DNA of 64,000 nt, taken from NCBI GenBank assembly GCA_029204225.1, contig CM055099.1:45277489-45341488 (forward strand). The letters are read 5' to 3'. Below the pieces are notes generated by a model. It saw nothing but the letters and a program-made list of their open reading frames with translations, searched no databases and was not told the origin of the DNA. The position numbers and the translations under genes are program-made. Shown piece after piece: positions 47,890 through 60,307 of this stretch. Numbering within the stretch: position 1 is the stretch's first letter; the number at the start of each line of letters is the position of its first letter. The stretch is from Diphasiastrum complanatum (Eukaryota; Streptophyta; Lycopodiopsida; Lycopodiales; Lycopodiaceae).

Positions 47890-48470
47890 CAAACATGGGA
47901 AAAAAAATAAGACATCAAAATTGAACAACAACATATACAAATTGGAACTTAAATCAAGATATGAAAATTGAACACTATTTTAAAAAAAAACACAAACACA
48001 ACTATTAAAATTATTCACGTTTTCAAATAAAAGATATCATCTTATAAGTCAACTATTGAATATCAAGAATGTCTAACTAATTAGGTAAAAACCCTTGTAT
48101 ATAGTTTCAATATAGTTTTTTGTGTTAAAAACTAAACATCGAGCATCATCCAAATTGAAACTTAAATATGACATCAAAATCGAACATCATATTCAGATCA
48201 AAACTCAAATAAGGCATGAAAATTGAACGTTATTTCTAAAACTTAAACACCAAACATCATATCCAATTTGAAACTTAATTAAGATATCTTAATCAAATAT
48301 TATATTTAAATTGAAACTGAAACAAGACAATGAAAAGTGTGCATTATTTGTAAAAGCTTAACATCAAACATCATACCAAATGTTGACTTAAATAAGACAT
48401 CCAAAGCGAACATTGTATCCGAATTGAAAGTCAAATAAGACACCTAAATTGAACTTGAATGAAAAGGATG
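47890..48470. repeat. Degenerate tandem repeat, unit about 65-85 bp
   Basis: Diverged copies of AAATTGAAACTTAAATAAGACATCAAAATTGAACATCATAT-like sequence, at about 47911, 48150, 48200, 48265, 48310, 48385 and 48420. Confidence 0.6.
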
Positions 48471-48497
48471 TACTTTTGGTATTTACAATGCACATGG

Positions 48498-48988
48498 CTA
48501 TTCTTGGCTCAAAACTTTTTGTACACATCTTGGTAGAGGACGATTGAAGCTATAGTTGATGAATAGTTCTTCACCACATTTAATAGGTCTGATCGCACAA
48601 ACCATTACATATGTAGATTTCACATATCTAGAGAAATAATCTTCTTTTCCATTGGTGCATTCTTCAAAGTCACAATTAGTTAATGAAGGGTGACAAATAG
48701 AACCACTTATATATGCAACAATGTTTCCATGTATTTCTGGATGCCCATCGATGTACATACGATGTGCTTTTGAAACACCTTTTCCTTGCATGCGCCTCTC
48801 TTCCAAAGAACAAGCATTGGAATTTAAACCATATATTTGCATTCTCCATTGGTGGCAACATAGAGCATGCCAATCACCCCAGTTGTATTGAGGTCCTGCA
48901 TATGGCATTAATGCACAACACAATTCAAAGGGACATCAATGCTAGTCAAGAAAAATAAACCTAGTCCGGCATTAGGAAATCGCTCACT
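48498..48988 (-). pseudogene. SET-domain protein relic
   Basis: Minus-strand fragment of a SET-domain (protein lysine methyltransferase fold) protein. From 48988 one frame reads ERFPNAGLGLFFLTSIDVP, the SET N-terminal strand region. After a one-frame shift near 48930 comes MPYAGPQYNW, then YIDGHPEIHGNIVAYISGSI, LTNCDFEE, YVMVCAIRPIKCGEELFINYSF. The GEELFINY end, with the catalytic Tyr, is the classic SET C-terminus; the usual N-H-x-C-x-P-N is replaced by ICHPSLTNCDFEE, as in divergent SET proteins. No pre-SET, post-SET or other exons are visible. The frameshift and isolation suggest a retained exon or pseudogene. The target lysine cannot be inferred. Confidence 0.65.
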
Positions 48989-49335
48989 AGGTTTAATTAT
49001 GTACATATGGCCCCAATATGAAAATGATGTCCCAATAGGGGTAGTAGTACTGTATCAGGCCAACATGAATATTTCTTTCTATCAAATGACTTAACTAATG
49101 CATGTAGATGAGGAGAAAGGGGAGACTTGGTCAACGAATTTCAAACATTTTTGGACAAGTTGATAGTAAGTAAAAAAAACTTTGTTCATTTTTAAATCTT
49201 GTTAAAATGCATCCAAGTCGTGTTTTTTTTTTAATGGAGTAGCTAAGATAGAAGAGTCTGTATAATTTACATTGAGTGTGATGGTGTAAGAACCACCAAG
49301 TGAAAATCTTCTGGATTCCAATCACATGCAAACCC
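48989..49335. other. Intergenic DNA
   Basis: Nothing recognised. Confidence 0.5.
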
Positions 49336-49339
49336 AAAG

Positions 49340-49777
49340 GACACCTGTGGAGCATGAATCACTCAACCAATATGGAGAGGCTAGTCAATGACCTAACCAA
49401 TCTACCCCCAAGCCACAGTGAAGAACACAAGAGAGGAGAGGAGAAACTGGCTTAAGAATCACAATTCACAATAGGAGGATGGGCGAGTTTCCACTAGACT
49501 TATTCTCCTCAAGAGAGAGAGATATTCTCTTTAGGATTCATATGCAACCTAAATTGAGCTTAAGCTATTGACCTCCTATTCTTGCATTAAAGCACTCTTT
49601 ACCATGCATGTGTTCCTATGTCCAATTATAGGTTCGGGCCCTCATATGATTATTAATTATTTAATATGACCACGTCCAGAATGATGTAGCATAACTAATA
49701 ACCACATACAACTGGAGTGACCGGCTATCCACCTCAGAAAATATTTTGATTCCCTTGTACTTGACATGGACATAACA
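49340..49777 (-). repeat. 3' LTR of Gypsy-2
   Basis: On the minus strand it begins TGTTATGTCCATGTC at 49777, right after the polypurine tract. Its first 360 bp match 7914-8285 in reverse orientation. The far end is not fixed. Confidence 0.7.
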
Positions 49778-49791
49778 TTCTCCCCCCCCTT
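49778..49791 (-). other. Polypurine tract of Gypsy-2
   Basis: AAGGGGGGGGAGAA on the minus strand, abutting the LTR start. Confidence 0.85.
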
Positions 49792-49806
49792 AATCCATTT
49801 CTATCT

Positions 49807-51237
49807 CTAGAAATGAAAACTAGGGAAATTCTTCTTTATGCTTTCAACCCTCTCCCATAAATCATCATCCTCAATCCGTCCCTTCCACCTGATCAAGCAC
49901 TTAGAGGTAGAACGATTCCTCAATAGTTTATCTCTGGTTCTGAGTACCTTTTCAGGTTCCAAATGAACATTAAGTGATGAGTCCTCCAAATGGATAAGAT
50001 CTTCCTCTGAACCAACTATGTCACCTTCATGTAAACTTAATTTTGAATGGCTTACATGAAACATAGGGTGAGCTGTAGTCTTGTTCTGAAGATCTAGTTC
50101 AGAAGCTAAAGAACCAATTTTCTTTATAATCCGAAACGGTCCACAATATCTCACAGACAATTTATAATGCTTCCATGTACTCATAGTCTTAGAATCCTTA
50201 GGTATTCTAAGATATACCCAGTCATCAACTTTAAAATCTCTGGGAGACCTCTTATGATCGGCATAGTGCTTAGCTCTATCTTGAGCACTCCAAATACAAT
50301 CACGGGCCACTTGCAACATTTCACATGCATATCATGCAAGAAATCTGCAACTTTTTGGATCTTAACAGACTGTCTCCACATTTATCGGAGATCTAGGTTG
50401 AAAACCGTACATCAGCATAAACAGACTATAACCAGTAGCAAAATGTTTTCTACCGTTATAAGCAAACTCAATCAAAGGAATGTAATCTTCCCACTGAGAT
50501 TGTCTGCGAGACACATAAGTTTTCAACATATCTTCCATAGTCTGATTAGTTCTCTTAGTTTGGCCATCTAATTCAGGATGATCAAAAGAACTAAAACTAA
50601 GCAAGGTTTCAAGCTTATGGAATACAGCGGACCCAAAAGTGACCTGTAAATTTAGAATCTCTATCACTAATTATATCACTTGGCAGTCCATAAAGCCTAA
50701 ATAATCTTCCACAAAGATCTGGGCTAAATCCAAAGCCTTAGCAGTTGACTTGTCTGGTATAAAAGTAGCTAACTTTGTCAACCTGTCCACCACAACCCAA
50801 ATAGAATCATTTTGGCGTTGGGTCTTTGGAAGTCCAACCACAAAATCCATAGATATACTTTTCCATCGCTTCTGAGGGATATCTAGGGGATGTAACAACC
50901 CTCCAGTCTTTAAGCATTCTGCTTTGGCTAACTGACAAGGTCTACACTTAACCACATAAGACTCGACAAATGGCTTGAGTTTTGGCCAATAAAACTCTCT
51001 TATGACCAAGTCCAAAGTCATGTGTTTACCCAAATGACCTGCACAGGGAACGTCATGACACTCATAAAGAATCTTCTTCTTAAACTCATCATTTGTTGGT
51101 ACACAAATTTTTTCATTCCGAAATAGTAACCCACCTCGAATAGAAAATTGTTCCGCTATCTTTTTATCTTTCTTAGGAACTTGAGACCCCTGTGAGTAAA
51201 TCTCTATTCCATTCTCATTTTTTCTTGTCTCCACCAT
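49807..51237 (-). pseudogene. Gypsy-2 integrase with chromodomain-like tail
   Basis: HHCC finger (HECHDVPCAGHLGKHMT and KCRPCQLAKAECLKTGG), core DFVVGLPKTQRQNDSIWVVVD and SFDHPELDGQTKRTNQTMED, and FMLMYGFQPRSPI. The GPF/Y region is WVYLRIPKDSKTM, VRYCGPFRIIKKIG and HPMFHVSHSKLSLH. A C-terminal chromodomain-like segment has KCLIRWKGRIEDDDLWERVE (49870-49840). That tail places it among chromoviruses. Small frame breaks lie near 50670 and 50340. Confidence 0.88.
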
Positions 51238-51309
51238 CTTCTAGAAGGGACCAAAATGAGAATCTGATTCACATTTTTCTCTCAGTGAAAGATATAGATC
51301 AGTGGAAAT

Positions 51310-52888
51310 CTAGGTGAATGAAAGTTCATTTAATTCACCAATCCGACTAAGCACATCCGCAACTTGGTTAGAGCTATCCTTGACATATCGGATCTCATGA
51401 TCAAATTCCTGCATAAGCTCAGCCCAGCGAGCTTTATGATCTCTTAGATCAGTCTGATTACAAAAGTACTTCAGAGATTGGTGATCTGTATACACTATAG
51501 ACTAACTACCATAAAGGTAATGCCTCCAGGTTTTAAGTGCATGTATCACAGCAAATAACACTTTCTCTTGAGTTTTATAACACAAATGAGGCCCCATGAG
51601 TTTCTTGCTTTCAAACGCTATCGACCTATCATCCTATAGAAGAATTGCCCCTATCACCAAATCACTTGCATCAGTTCGCACGAATAAGATAAATCAGGAT
51701 CACAATATGTAAAACAGGAGCTAAAGCAACCATTTGCTTGAGTTTCTCAAAGCATTGGTTCAATTCATCATTCCACTCAACAAGTTTGCTAGGTTAACCT
51801 CTTTTATTTTTTTGTTAACTCTGTCTTTAGTCAAATTATTCAAAGGTGCTGCCACTTTAGCATAATCCTCAATTGACTTACGAAATAAAATTGTAAAACC
51901 GAGAAAAGATTTGACTTCTCTAGCCATCTTCAGTATCTGCCATTCAAGCACTGTCTTGACCTTACTCTCGTCAATCTCCAACCCACTACGAGTGACCTTA
52001 TGACCGAGATACAACAACTCATGCTTAAAGGTTTAGATTCCTTAGCGTAGAGTTTCTCTTGTTTGAGAATATCTAAGACAGTCCTAAAATGACTCAAATG
52101 CTCATTAAGTGTCCTATTGTACATGAGAATATCATCTAAGAATACATCCACAAACTTTCCTAGATATAAACGAAAAAAATTGTTCATCATCTGTTGGAAC
52201 GTAGCTAGTGCATTCTTCAACCCAAAAGGAAGCACGAGAAATTCATAGTGACCAAATCTCGTCCGAAAACTAGTCTTCTGCATGTCATCCAAATGAATTC
52301 TAATATGATGATATCCGGTTCTAAGATCTATCTTTGTGAAGTATTTAGCTCCACCTAATCAATCTACCAGATCATCCATACGAGGCAAATACTATTTATT
52401 TTTAGTAGTTACCTTATTCGACTCTTTGTAGTCCACACACATCCTGAAGTCTCCATCTTTTTTCTTCACTTTCAGAAGAACAAGAGCACCCCAAGGCGAC
52501 TTACTTGGCTGAATATTACCCATCTTTAAGTAATTTTCAATTTGCTTAGTAATCTCTACCTCTTCTTTCTGAGAAAACCTGTAGGGTGACTACCTGGAAT
52601 TAACTCAATCTTATGGTCTACAAATCTAGACGGCGGTATTCCATGAGGTAATTCTTCTGGAAATACTTCTTCAAATTTAGACAGTAACTTCTTCTTCTCA
52701 ATTTGCTCATGATCTAAGTCTACCGAGTTAAGAATTTTTGACAATTCACAACTACTTAGATGCATTTCAGATAAATCCAAAAATGGCTTAGCAAATAAAG
52801 AATAAGCTTCATATTGCAAATCAAAAATTTCCATTACATTAGCAAATGAACTCATCCCAGATGGATGTACAAAATTGTCTCCAAACAA
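51310..52888 (-). pseudogene. Gypsy-2 RT and RNase H
   Basis: [16 protein letters not shown] leads into RT with YHHIRIHLDDMQKTSFRTRFG near 52300, LPFGLKNALATFQQMMNNFF and the catalytic FLDDILMYN (52120-52150). A connection follows (LYLGHKVTRSGLEIDESKV, VKSFLGFTILFRKSIEDYAKV). RNase H ends with YTDHQSLKYFCNQTDL, ARWAELMQEFDHEIRYVKD and VADVLSRI. Frame breaks near 52570, 52040, 51780 and 51500. Confidence 0.88.
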
Positions 52889-52960
52889 TGTAGCTATTTC
52901 TTTACCCTCTTGAAAAGAGAGAACATGCTTCTCAAAATCTATCTCAGGATGCTTATTAAA

Positions 52961-53759
52961 TCACCACTCGTATCCTAGAATTATGTCCGTACGTGCTAAA
53001 TCTAAAACATGGAAATCAATTAACTCTCTATAGTCCTGGATCCAAACTGGGAGCCTTGGAACTTTCACATTCCACATCTCCAACTCTGCTCCTGAAGCTA
53101 GATATACTCGATATCTATGGTTACTGGCTTCAATTTTGAGTCCGAGTCTCTGCACGAGACCAAAGTTAATGAAATTATGAGTAGATCCACTATCCACTAA
53201 AATACTAACTTCATGTCCATTCATAGTGCCTTTCAAACGAAATAAATCATTTGGCAAGAATGAAGCAGTACTGAAAGAACAATCACACTCACAATTAATT
53301 TTATTAATTTCCAGCTTAAGAATCTCTTTACCTGGCATCTCAATCACTTGAGCTGCGCCTTTCTTTTGCTCTGGGTAGAATTCTAAATTCAGATGCAGCT
53401 TGATCCACTTCGTCGAAATATTTAGTTTTCTTATTCCCACGAACTCTTTTCTTTCCTTTTTTTTGGCTGGGTCCGGATGATCCAGATGGATTAGCCTGTA
53501 ACTGCCACTTGGTTAACCAGTCATCCACAATTTCAAGTGTCTTCTTTTTCTTCTGTCCCAAAAAAGCTTCAGGCTGAAAGCCCAACTTCGGAATAGACAA
53601 AGCTCTCACTTGATTCAACAGTACTTCCATTTGTTGATCACGTAAAGTGTTCCTGTTGTTTATCTCATTAAGCGCTGGCTTAATGACTGACAAATCTGTA
53701 GATAGGTAGGCATTGGCACCTGACCATTGAGAGCTGCATTTGCATTATCGTCTGCCATA
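52961..53759 (-). pseudogene. Gypsy-2 gag remnant and protease
   Basis: ATG 53759 starts MADDNANAALNGQVPMPTYL. The frame then shifts near 53695 to VIKPALNEINNRNTLRDQQM, so most of gag is deleted. A basic linker (QKKGKKRVRGNKK) leads in the next frame to the protease: NDLFRLKGTMNGHEVSILVDSGSTHNFI (catalytic DSG) and the distal RTDIILGYEW. No zinc knuckle remains. Confidence 0.82.
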
Positions 53760-54160
53760 TTGATTTCCTGACATGCAAAATTTGCTTAAACTAGTCGAGA
53801 TCCAATCATCAACTAATAAGTGAAACATTCAAAACCATATGAACAACATTGATATGAAATCTTATTGAACACGTGAAATTGACAATACAAATTACATACA
53901 AGGCATCAACTTTGATATTGAAGATAGACTTCTAACAAGACCAATCGAGCACTGGAGTTTGCAAAATAACCAAATCAATCAAGACTAGCCTCGGATTTAG
54001 GCTATATTAAGTGCATCTAAATTGACTATGTGGCAATTGTTCCTAGAATCACTATGATCAAGAAATCAAAGCAATCTTAAATGTTTGCAAGATAGCAAAT
54101 CACTTGACTATCATTCAGTTAACTATGTAGATCATCAAAATTGCTCAAAATATATTCTAA
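53760..54160. other. Leader-like or intergenic DNA
   Basis: Nothing recognised, including no primer-binding site on the minus strand. Confidence 0.5.
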
Positions 54161-54455
54161 ATCTTGATTGATCGATTTTCACTTTTTTTGAATAAACAAC
54201 ATCATCCACTATTTCTTCAACTCGAATCTTAAGTTGAGTGACCTCCTAGCACTTGTGCATTCAATACAATACATTTATTTGTTAATAATGATGGAGATCT
54301 AGGACCTAAGATCAACTCGAATCTGAGATCTAGGATTGTCCATGGTTAGAACTAGATCTTAACTCTACCATCTAATGTGAATTTACCATCGATGCATGTG
54401 GTCTATTGGCTTCCATAAATGAAATCAGGAGGATTGGCATGGGCCATTTTCTTGT
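54161..54455. repeat. Direct repeat, copy 1
   Basis: About 290 bp (AAATCTTGATTGATCGATTT through GGGCCATTTTCT) repeated with substitutions at 54922-55204. It continues into CTTGTGGATGGAGCTCCGTC (54452-54515), which matches 55497-55560. Confidence 0.8.
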
Positions 54456-54921
54456 GGATGGAGCTCCGTCCACCATTGCACTTCCCGATTGCTCTTTAAT
54501 CTTTGACCAAGAATTGATAGAAGTCCTTGCATAAAGCTTCAAAAATTCTATTGAGGTCAGTCTCGTGACATTGTTTGGTTACCAATTTTGAAAATGTCAT
54601 TTTGTAACTTTGGCCTAGCAAGTCACTAGAAAATTTAAATAAGTAGAGGTAAAATTGAAATTTGATATAATATTCTCAACCACTGCTACTAGTCTGAGAA
54701 TATTATGGTTATGTCATATCTTCGAACAATGTTTTTGATAGGAGCATACAGGTTGACTGATAAAGGCCTATCGATGACTATGATCAAACTTTTGTCTTTG
54801 CACACTTGCATGATATTCAAAACAAATGTTGCAAGTGCCTCATGACCATTACCTTATGCCATGGAAGGTTTGGATAGATGAACATTGATGACCTACTAAC
54901 GATGAACAAAGAAAATATTTC

Positions 54922-55204
54922 TAAATCTTGATTGATTGATGTTCACTTTCTTTAAATAAACAACATCATCCACTATTTCTTCAGCTTCAATCTTGAGTTG
55001 AGTGACCTTCTAGCACTCAACACAGTACATTTATTTGTTAATAATGATTGAGATCAAGGATCTAGGATCAACTCAAATCTGAAATCTATGATTGTCCATG
55101 GTTAGAAATAGATCTTAACTCTACCATCTAATGTGAATTTACCATCAATACATGTGGTCTATTGGCTTCCATATATGAGATCAAGAGGATTGGTCTGGGC
55201 CATT
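54922..55204. repeat. Direct repeat, copy 2 (first part)
   Basis: Second copy of 54161-54455. The continuation of the unit is displaced to 55497-55560 by about 290 bp of different sequence (55205-55496). Confidence 0.8.
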
Positions 55205-55714
55205 TTCTACTTCAAGAAGGACTGTGGAAGGATGAATAGCTTTCAAAGAAGCTCGAAAAAAATTGCAGGCGCCTCAAACTTGAAAGCTTCTCTAGTGGAA
55301 TGGAGTCCTTTTAAGAAGCCGAAGATAATAATTTAAATGGCAAAACTCTCTCATTCATCTTTGCCAAATGTATGGATGTTCTTTGTGCAAATATGGAGTC
55401 TGTTGTGTCTTTGCAAAATGTTTCAGATACGATGAAAAAAAGTCTCGTGTACAAAACTTTGTGGTAATAGAAAATTGGACTACAAGATCCTACACCTTCT
55501 TGTGGATGGAGCTCCGTCCACCACTGCACTTCTCGATTGCTCTTTTATCTTTGACCAATTATAATTACACTTCCCAATGGCCTCTTCACTAATTATAATT
55601 AGTGTAAATGATGAGATGTGTACCAATAAGAGAGTCACAATTGAGATGGAATGGTCCATATGACATGGCACATCCAATGTTGTAAATTAGATCTCCAAAT
55701 TCTAACCCGGCCTC
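55205..55714. other. Unassigned DNA including the displaced repeat end
   Basis: No gene recognised. 55497-55560 matches 54452-54515. Confidence 0.5.
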
Positions 55715-56045
55715 TAACTCGGCGCCGCACCCCCTGTCGCGTGTGCGCTTGCCTTGGCGTCGCACCCCCTGTTGTGCGTGCGCTCGCTCTCGGCGCTGCA
55801 CCCCCTTGTGTGCGTGCGCTCGCTCCCGGCGCCGCACCCCCTGCCTCGCGCGCTTGCTCCCGGTGCGGCACCGCCTGTCGCGTGCGCTATCGCTCTCAGT
55901 GTCGGTCCCCCTGCATGTGTGCGCACTCCTGGTGCCGCACCCCTAGTGCGCGCTTGCTCTCTCTCGACACCGCACCCCCTATTGCTCGCTCCCAGCACCA
56001 CACCCCCTGTCGTGCGCTCGCTCGATCCCGACATCGCACCCCCTG
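55715..56045. repeat. GC-rich minisatellite, unit about 40 bp
   Basis: About eight imperfect units of GCGCCGCACCCCCTG-TCGCGTGTGCGCTCGCTC-type sequence, in sharp GC contrast with its AT-rich surroundings. All frames on both strands are open across it for that reason. Confidence 0.9.
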
Positions 56046-56410
56046 ACGGTGTGCAACTCTTGAACTAGAGTGTGCATGTCTGGCCATCCCTCGCCAAACG
56101 GTTTTAAGCACCACGTTCTTGCTCAGGAACAGCGAGTACCCTCTCCCGCGGGGGGAAGCCCATGGCATATAGGGAAAAGTTGAGAAATTATTGATTGTCT
56201 TTGGGGCTCGCTCCCTTGGCACTATCGATAAGGGAAAAGCTGTCTACATGACACAACAAACTCATATGTTGAGGCATGTATGTGGTGAGACATAGGGGGA
56301 GGCTAAATAAGAGATTGCTCAACTTTAAACAATGCCCTAAGTAGCCTCAATGAAGGTGCAAAAGATGGCCCCCCTTGCATTTTTTTTGGTATATTAAGGA
56401 TGGTAGGTGA
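56046..56410. other. Unassigned DNA
   Basis: No gene recognised. Confidence 0.5.
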
Positions 56411-56415
56411 AATGA

Positions 56416-56549
<134 letters not shown>

Positions 56550-58985
56550 GTTTTAATTTCAACAAAGGCCTAGTCCCCAATATTTTTCAAAAAACTGTGC
56601 AACTCGAGAAAATCTCGCAATTGTAGGTTGCCAAAAATTTTTTTAAAAAAAATACGATTATTAATTATTTACACCATTGCGTGGCATATGGCACATGGAA
56701 AAGTATCAAACCCCGTGACAAGGTGATATTGTTGTTTTTCAAGAAACTACATTCTTTGCAAACTTCACCCTTTTGCAAAAACCTATAACAAGGTGACTTG
56801 AAAGCTTTGTTGTACGTATGTGCAAGTTCAATTCTAAAGAGATATTTAAATTATTGGAAAATGAAACAAGGTGATAGATATATCATGAAAAGCTTAGATG
56901 TATGAAGGGCATACCGTACCCAAGACATTCCAATCATTGAAAAATATAAAAACAAATATTATATTTTGGAAGAGTTAAAAAATGAAAATAGCTTATATCA
57001 ATGCTAGAGTGACACTGTATCTTTTAGCAATCACAAAAGCTTATTTCGGCAAACCTAAAAACTTATTGCAATTTAAAAGGATATTATGGAACTTTGCACG
57101 CAACTTTGGTGTGCACCTTGATAGATCTTTAAAAAATATTGTGCAACCAAAAAGTAAAAAAATACAAGGTCATTGATGATGTCACGCTAAGCTTTGCTTT
57201 ATAAACGCATGGCATTTGAATAGTTAAACAAGAAAGAATAAAAAACACAAAGATTAGATTTTAGAAGAATAGAATAAAATTTTTGTTTTTAAAGTTCATG
57301 GTCACTTAAAAATGAAACCTCAACAAGTTTTAGCACAATAGCTTATTGCTATTGTGTCTAAGCTAATAAAAATCAAAGATTGCATTTTGGAAAAATAAAA
57401 AAGAAAATCCTGTTTATAATGCTTAAACTCGCTTAAGAGCGACACGTTAATGTTTAGTAAATATTCATAATAGTTTATAGCTATCGCGGTATAGTTGGAA
57501 ATGCATTTTTGATTCAACCTAGGAACGATGTCAACTTTTAGAGAATTATCACGATAGCTTATGACTTATTGCAGCAAAGCCAATAACCTATTCACGTGCA
57601 ATAGACACATAGCTTTTATGAAAACCGTCTTGACATCTTGTGGAGAATCTAATCTAAAGTCATTTCCCATGTGACATAAACACATAACTTCTAGAAAAGT
57701 CACGAAGATGCTTTCACGGCAAAGCTAATGGAAAAGGTGAGTGAGTATAGGAGAAGCATGCAAGGCCTTAGCAAGAATTTCAATAAAATATGAAGATATA
57801 ATAATATGAAAAGCTAAGGCGAAAAGGCCTGGAAAAAATATATGATGTATATATAGTCAAAAGTAGGACTTAGAAATAAATAAAAATATATATGCATATA
57901 TAGCAAAAAGCTAAGTGGCTTATTGGATGGTGTTTGCTATCCCCATGGCCACGTTACAAGTTAAAGGTAGCTTCACGCATTGTTTCGCAAAATAAACTGA
58001 TGGGTGAGGCGGGTACAATACGTTTTGTGGGATCGAGTGTTAATGCGACACATGGACATAGAGTTCAGCCCGCTATGGAGTATGGACTGTCATCGGGCCC
58101 AATTCAGGAGTAGAACGTGGCTGCGGGTCAGTTCATGAAAAACATTTTTTGAGTTATTTTTGTTGAGTTTTTGAGGACTATCATTCATGGAAGGTGTCAT
58201 GTACCTAAATAAAAAATCCCCAAAATTTCTATGATATCTATTTTTGAGAAATAGTGTTGGTTTTCATTCTTATACTTTGCCAGTTTTCTTGAGCATTATG
58301 GGGAGCCACCATTGCCTATCCATGGCCTAAGAAGAACTCATTTAAAATTTTTTATGGAAGATATTGTATTTTTTGTAGGTTTTTTAAACTTTTGCCTTTC
58401 AACCAACACAAAACTTTTGTTCATTTAATATTTTTTGGATTTTACATCATCACCTCACCTCACCTCACCTCCCCTCCTCAGGCATTGCCTCACCCCCTCG
58501 ATAAATTTGAATTGTGATACAGAAACGCCCTCGATAAATTTGAATTGTGACATGTATACAAGAATCCCTTATGTGAGAATGAAGTTTTAGAGTACTCGAG
58601 AGAAGCCTCAAGGAGAAACGCTTTCCTCAACGTAAAACCCATCCTCAAACCTAGGCAAAGTATTTATGATTTTAAATTTTTTTCTAAATACTAAAAGAAA
58701 AAGTCATAAGGCTTTTACGTGTTGGCCCTAATTGGCCCTCAGGAAATTATATTTTTAATGACCTTAGCACTCAATAAAATGACTATAAACTAGCTCGAGT
58801 TTTGCGAAAAGCCTTGAGGTAAGGGGCTTTTCCTAACACATAACCCGTCCTCATTAAACAACCTAGGCAAGATTTTATGATGTATAAAATCTTATAACAA
58901 GGTAGAAACTCACAATCTCGTTAAAGTATAAAATTTTCTTTGCACCGACTACTTACAGATTTTGCCAGTAATTCATAATATCTTA
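56550..58985. other. AT-rich intergenic DNA
   Basis: No gene recognised over 2.4 kb. Small repeats include CACCTCACCT units (58445-58470) and a doubled CCTCGATAAATTTGAATTGTGA (58496 and 58530). Confidence 0.5.
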
Positions 58986-58996
58986 AAATTTTATAG

Positions 58997-59225
58997 ATGT
59001 CAAGGGAGGACACCATTCCCCGGGGCGGAATGCTCAAGGAGGTGTCCTTCCTCAACATGAAATCTGTTTTTACAACCCTCCCCCCCCCCCCTTATAGGGT
59101 GGGGGTGGGGAGGATGCCCTTTGAGGGCGTTCTGCCCAGGAAGAGAGGGAGTCAGAGAGTGGATGCCCTTCCCGGGGAGGCATGTTTGAGGAGGCGTCCT
59201 TCCTGACATGAAATTTGTTTTTACA
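58997..59225. repeat. Diverged direct duplication
   Basis: TTCCCCGGGGCGGAATGCTC-like sequence with CGTCCTTCCT and ACATGAAATCTGTTTTTACA occurs at 59010-59075 and again at 59167-59225, separated by a C- and G-rich spacer. Confidence 0.6.
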
Positions 59226-59296
59226 TTTTTTTTCTGTAAATTATTGCTACACGCACCTTCAGGCAAGAGGTGCTTGTAAAAACAGGAAAAATAATT

Positions 59297-59335
59297 TTAC
59301 GTGCACCTTCGGGGGCACCCGGAAGGTGCATGTAA
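59297..59335. repeat. Short hairpin
   Basis: TTACGTGCACCTTC (59297-59310) and GAAGGTGCATGTAA (59322-59335) pair over 14 bp with one G-T wobble, around an 11-nt GC-rich loop. Confidence 0.75.
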
Positions 59336-59718
59336 GAAAATTTTGCCATAGAAATTTTCGCCTCACAGATTTCGTTTTGTGAGGCTATTCCATTTCCTCC
59401 ATGAAAATGTGAAAACCAAATCTGGGAGTATACTAAAACTCAAAGGTCTATTATCCTATAAATATTATGAAACATAAAATTCCTTATAGATCCACTCCAA
59501 GAACTTCATAGGTTTGCAAATTTATGAAATTGTTTTTGAAAATAAAAATACATTTCACCCTCGAAATTTTGTCGGCTTTCTTGAACACTATGAGACGAAC
59601 CCGTATCATAGAGATAGGGCTCGACATTTTCTGGGTCCCACACCATTAAATAATTTCAAGAGCCTTTGTCTATGTGGTTAAAATGGACCATTCAAAGGTT
59701 TCCAGGTGGACGTTTGGG

Positions 59719-60234
59719 CACGTGGCTAGCATCCAATGGGTGGCTATATAGCATAAAAGACACTGGCGTTAATTCACATGAATGGGGTACGAGGACTGGG
59801 GAACTGTCGGTGGCCAATAAATGGCGGGAGGTGGCCAGTAATTGGTGGTCGTTAGACCAGCTGACTTTCTAGTCACAAGAGCCGGGGTCCAGGCTCTGCG
59901 TGACCAAAGGTGGCGGAGAAAACACGGCGGGATAACTTGTATCTTAAAAACACGCAACCATCAGAAGCCCTCCATCGTTGGATCTCATCTCGAGCGTTCC
60001 GATCTTGCCACGTTTTATCGATGGAAGCGTCCATCTGACTGTCTGCCACGTGGAAATAATCCAATTGCAATTCTCGACACGTGGCAGAAATCCAAGTGGC
60101 AGGATACTATATAATGCCATAAGGCGTAACGAGAAGGCAGTGGTCCGTTTCAGCAGAAAGGGCAACGCAGAGATGACCAAAATGTTTGGTGCATATTCAT
60201 TGGTCCACGTGGTAAAAAGCTGTATCTGCACGTG
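59719..60234 (+). promoter_or_regulatory. G-box/ABRE cluster of the CLC-like gene promoter
   Basis: Five perfect CACGTG hexamers lie at 59719-59724, 60047-60052, 60078-60083, 60206-60211 and 60229-60234, several in ABRE-like contexts (GACACGTGGC, GCCACGTGG). Half-sites GCCACGT occur at 60007 and 60250. The cluster ends about 75 bp before the TATA box. G-boxes bind bZIP and bHLH factors (ABF/AREB, HY5, PIF), so ABA, stress or light control is inferred. Confidence 0.7.
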
Positions 60235-60307
60235 GCTAAACTTTAAAAAGCCACGTAATTAAATTTGGTTTGACCCATAAGTAAAACCTAACTTAGATCT
60301 ACTACTC

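Larger units (their letters stand above)
49340..53759 (-). mobile_element. Gypsy-2: chromovirus-like Gypsy element, 5' LTR not found
   Basis: Order on the minus strand is gag remnant, protease, RT, RNase H, integrase, chromodomain-like tail, polypurine tract and 3' LTR. I find no matching 5' LTR or initiator-Met PBS up to 55 kb, so it is probably 5'-truncated or its leader is rearranged. Confidence 0.85.

Noticed and set aside
55651-56068. Arg/Ala/Pro-rich frames on both strands over 100 codons
   Set aside because: A GC-rich minisatellite lacking stops on both strands is a simpler explanation.
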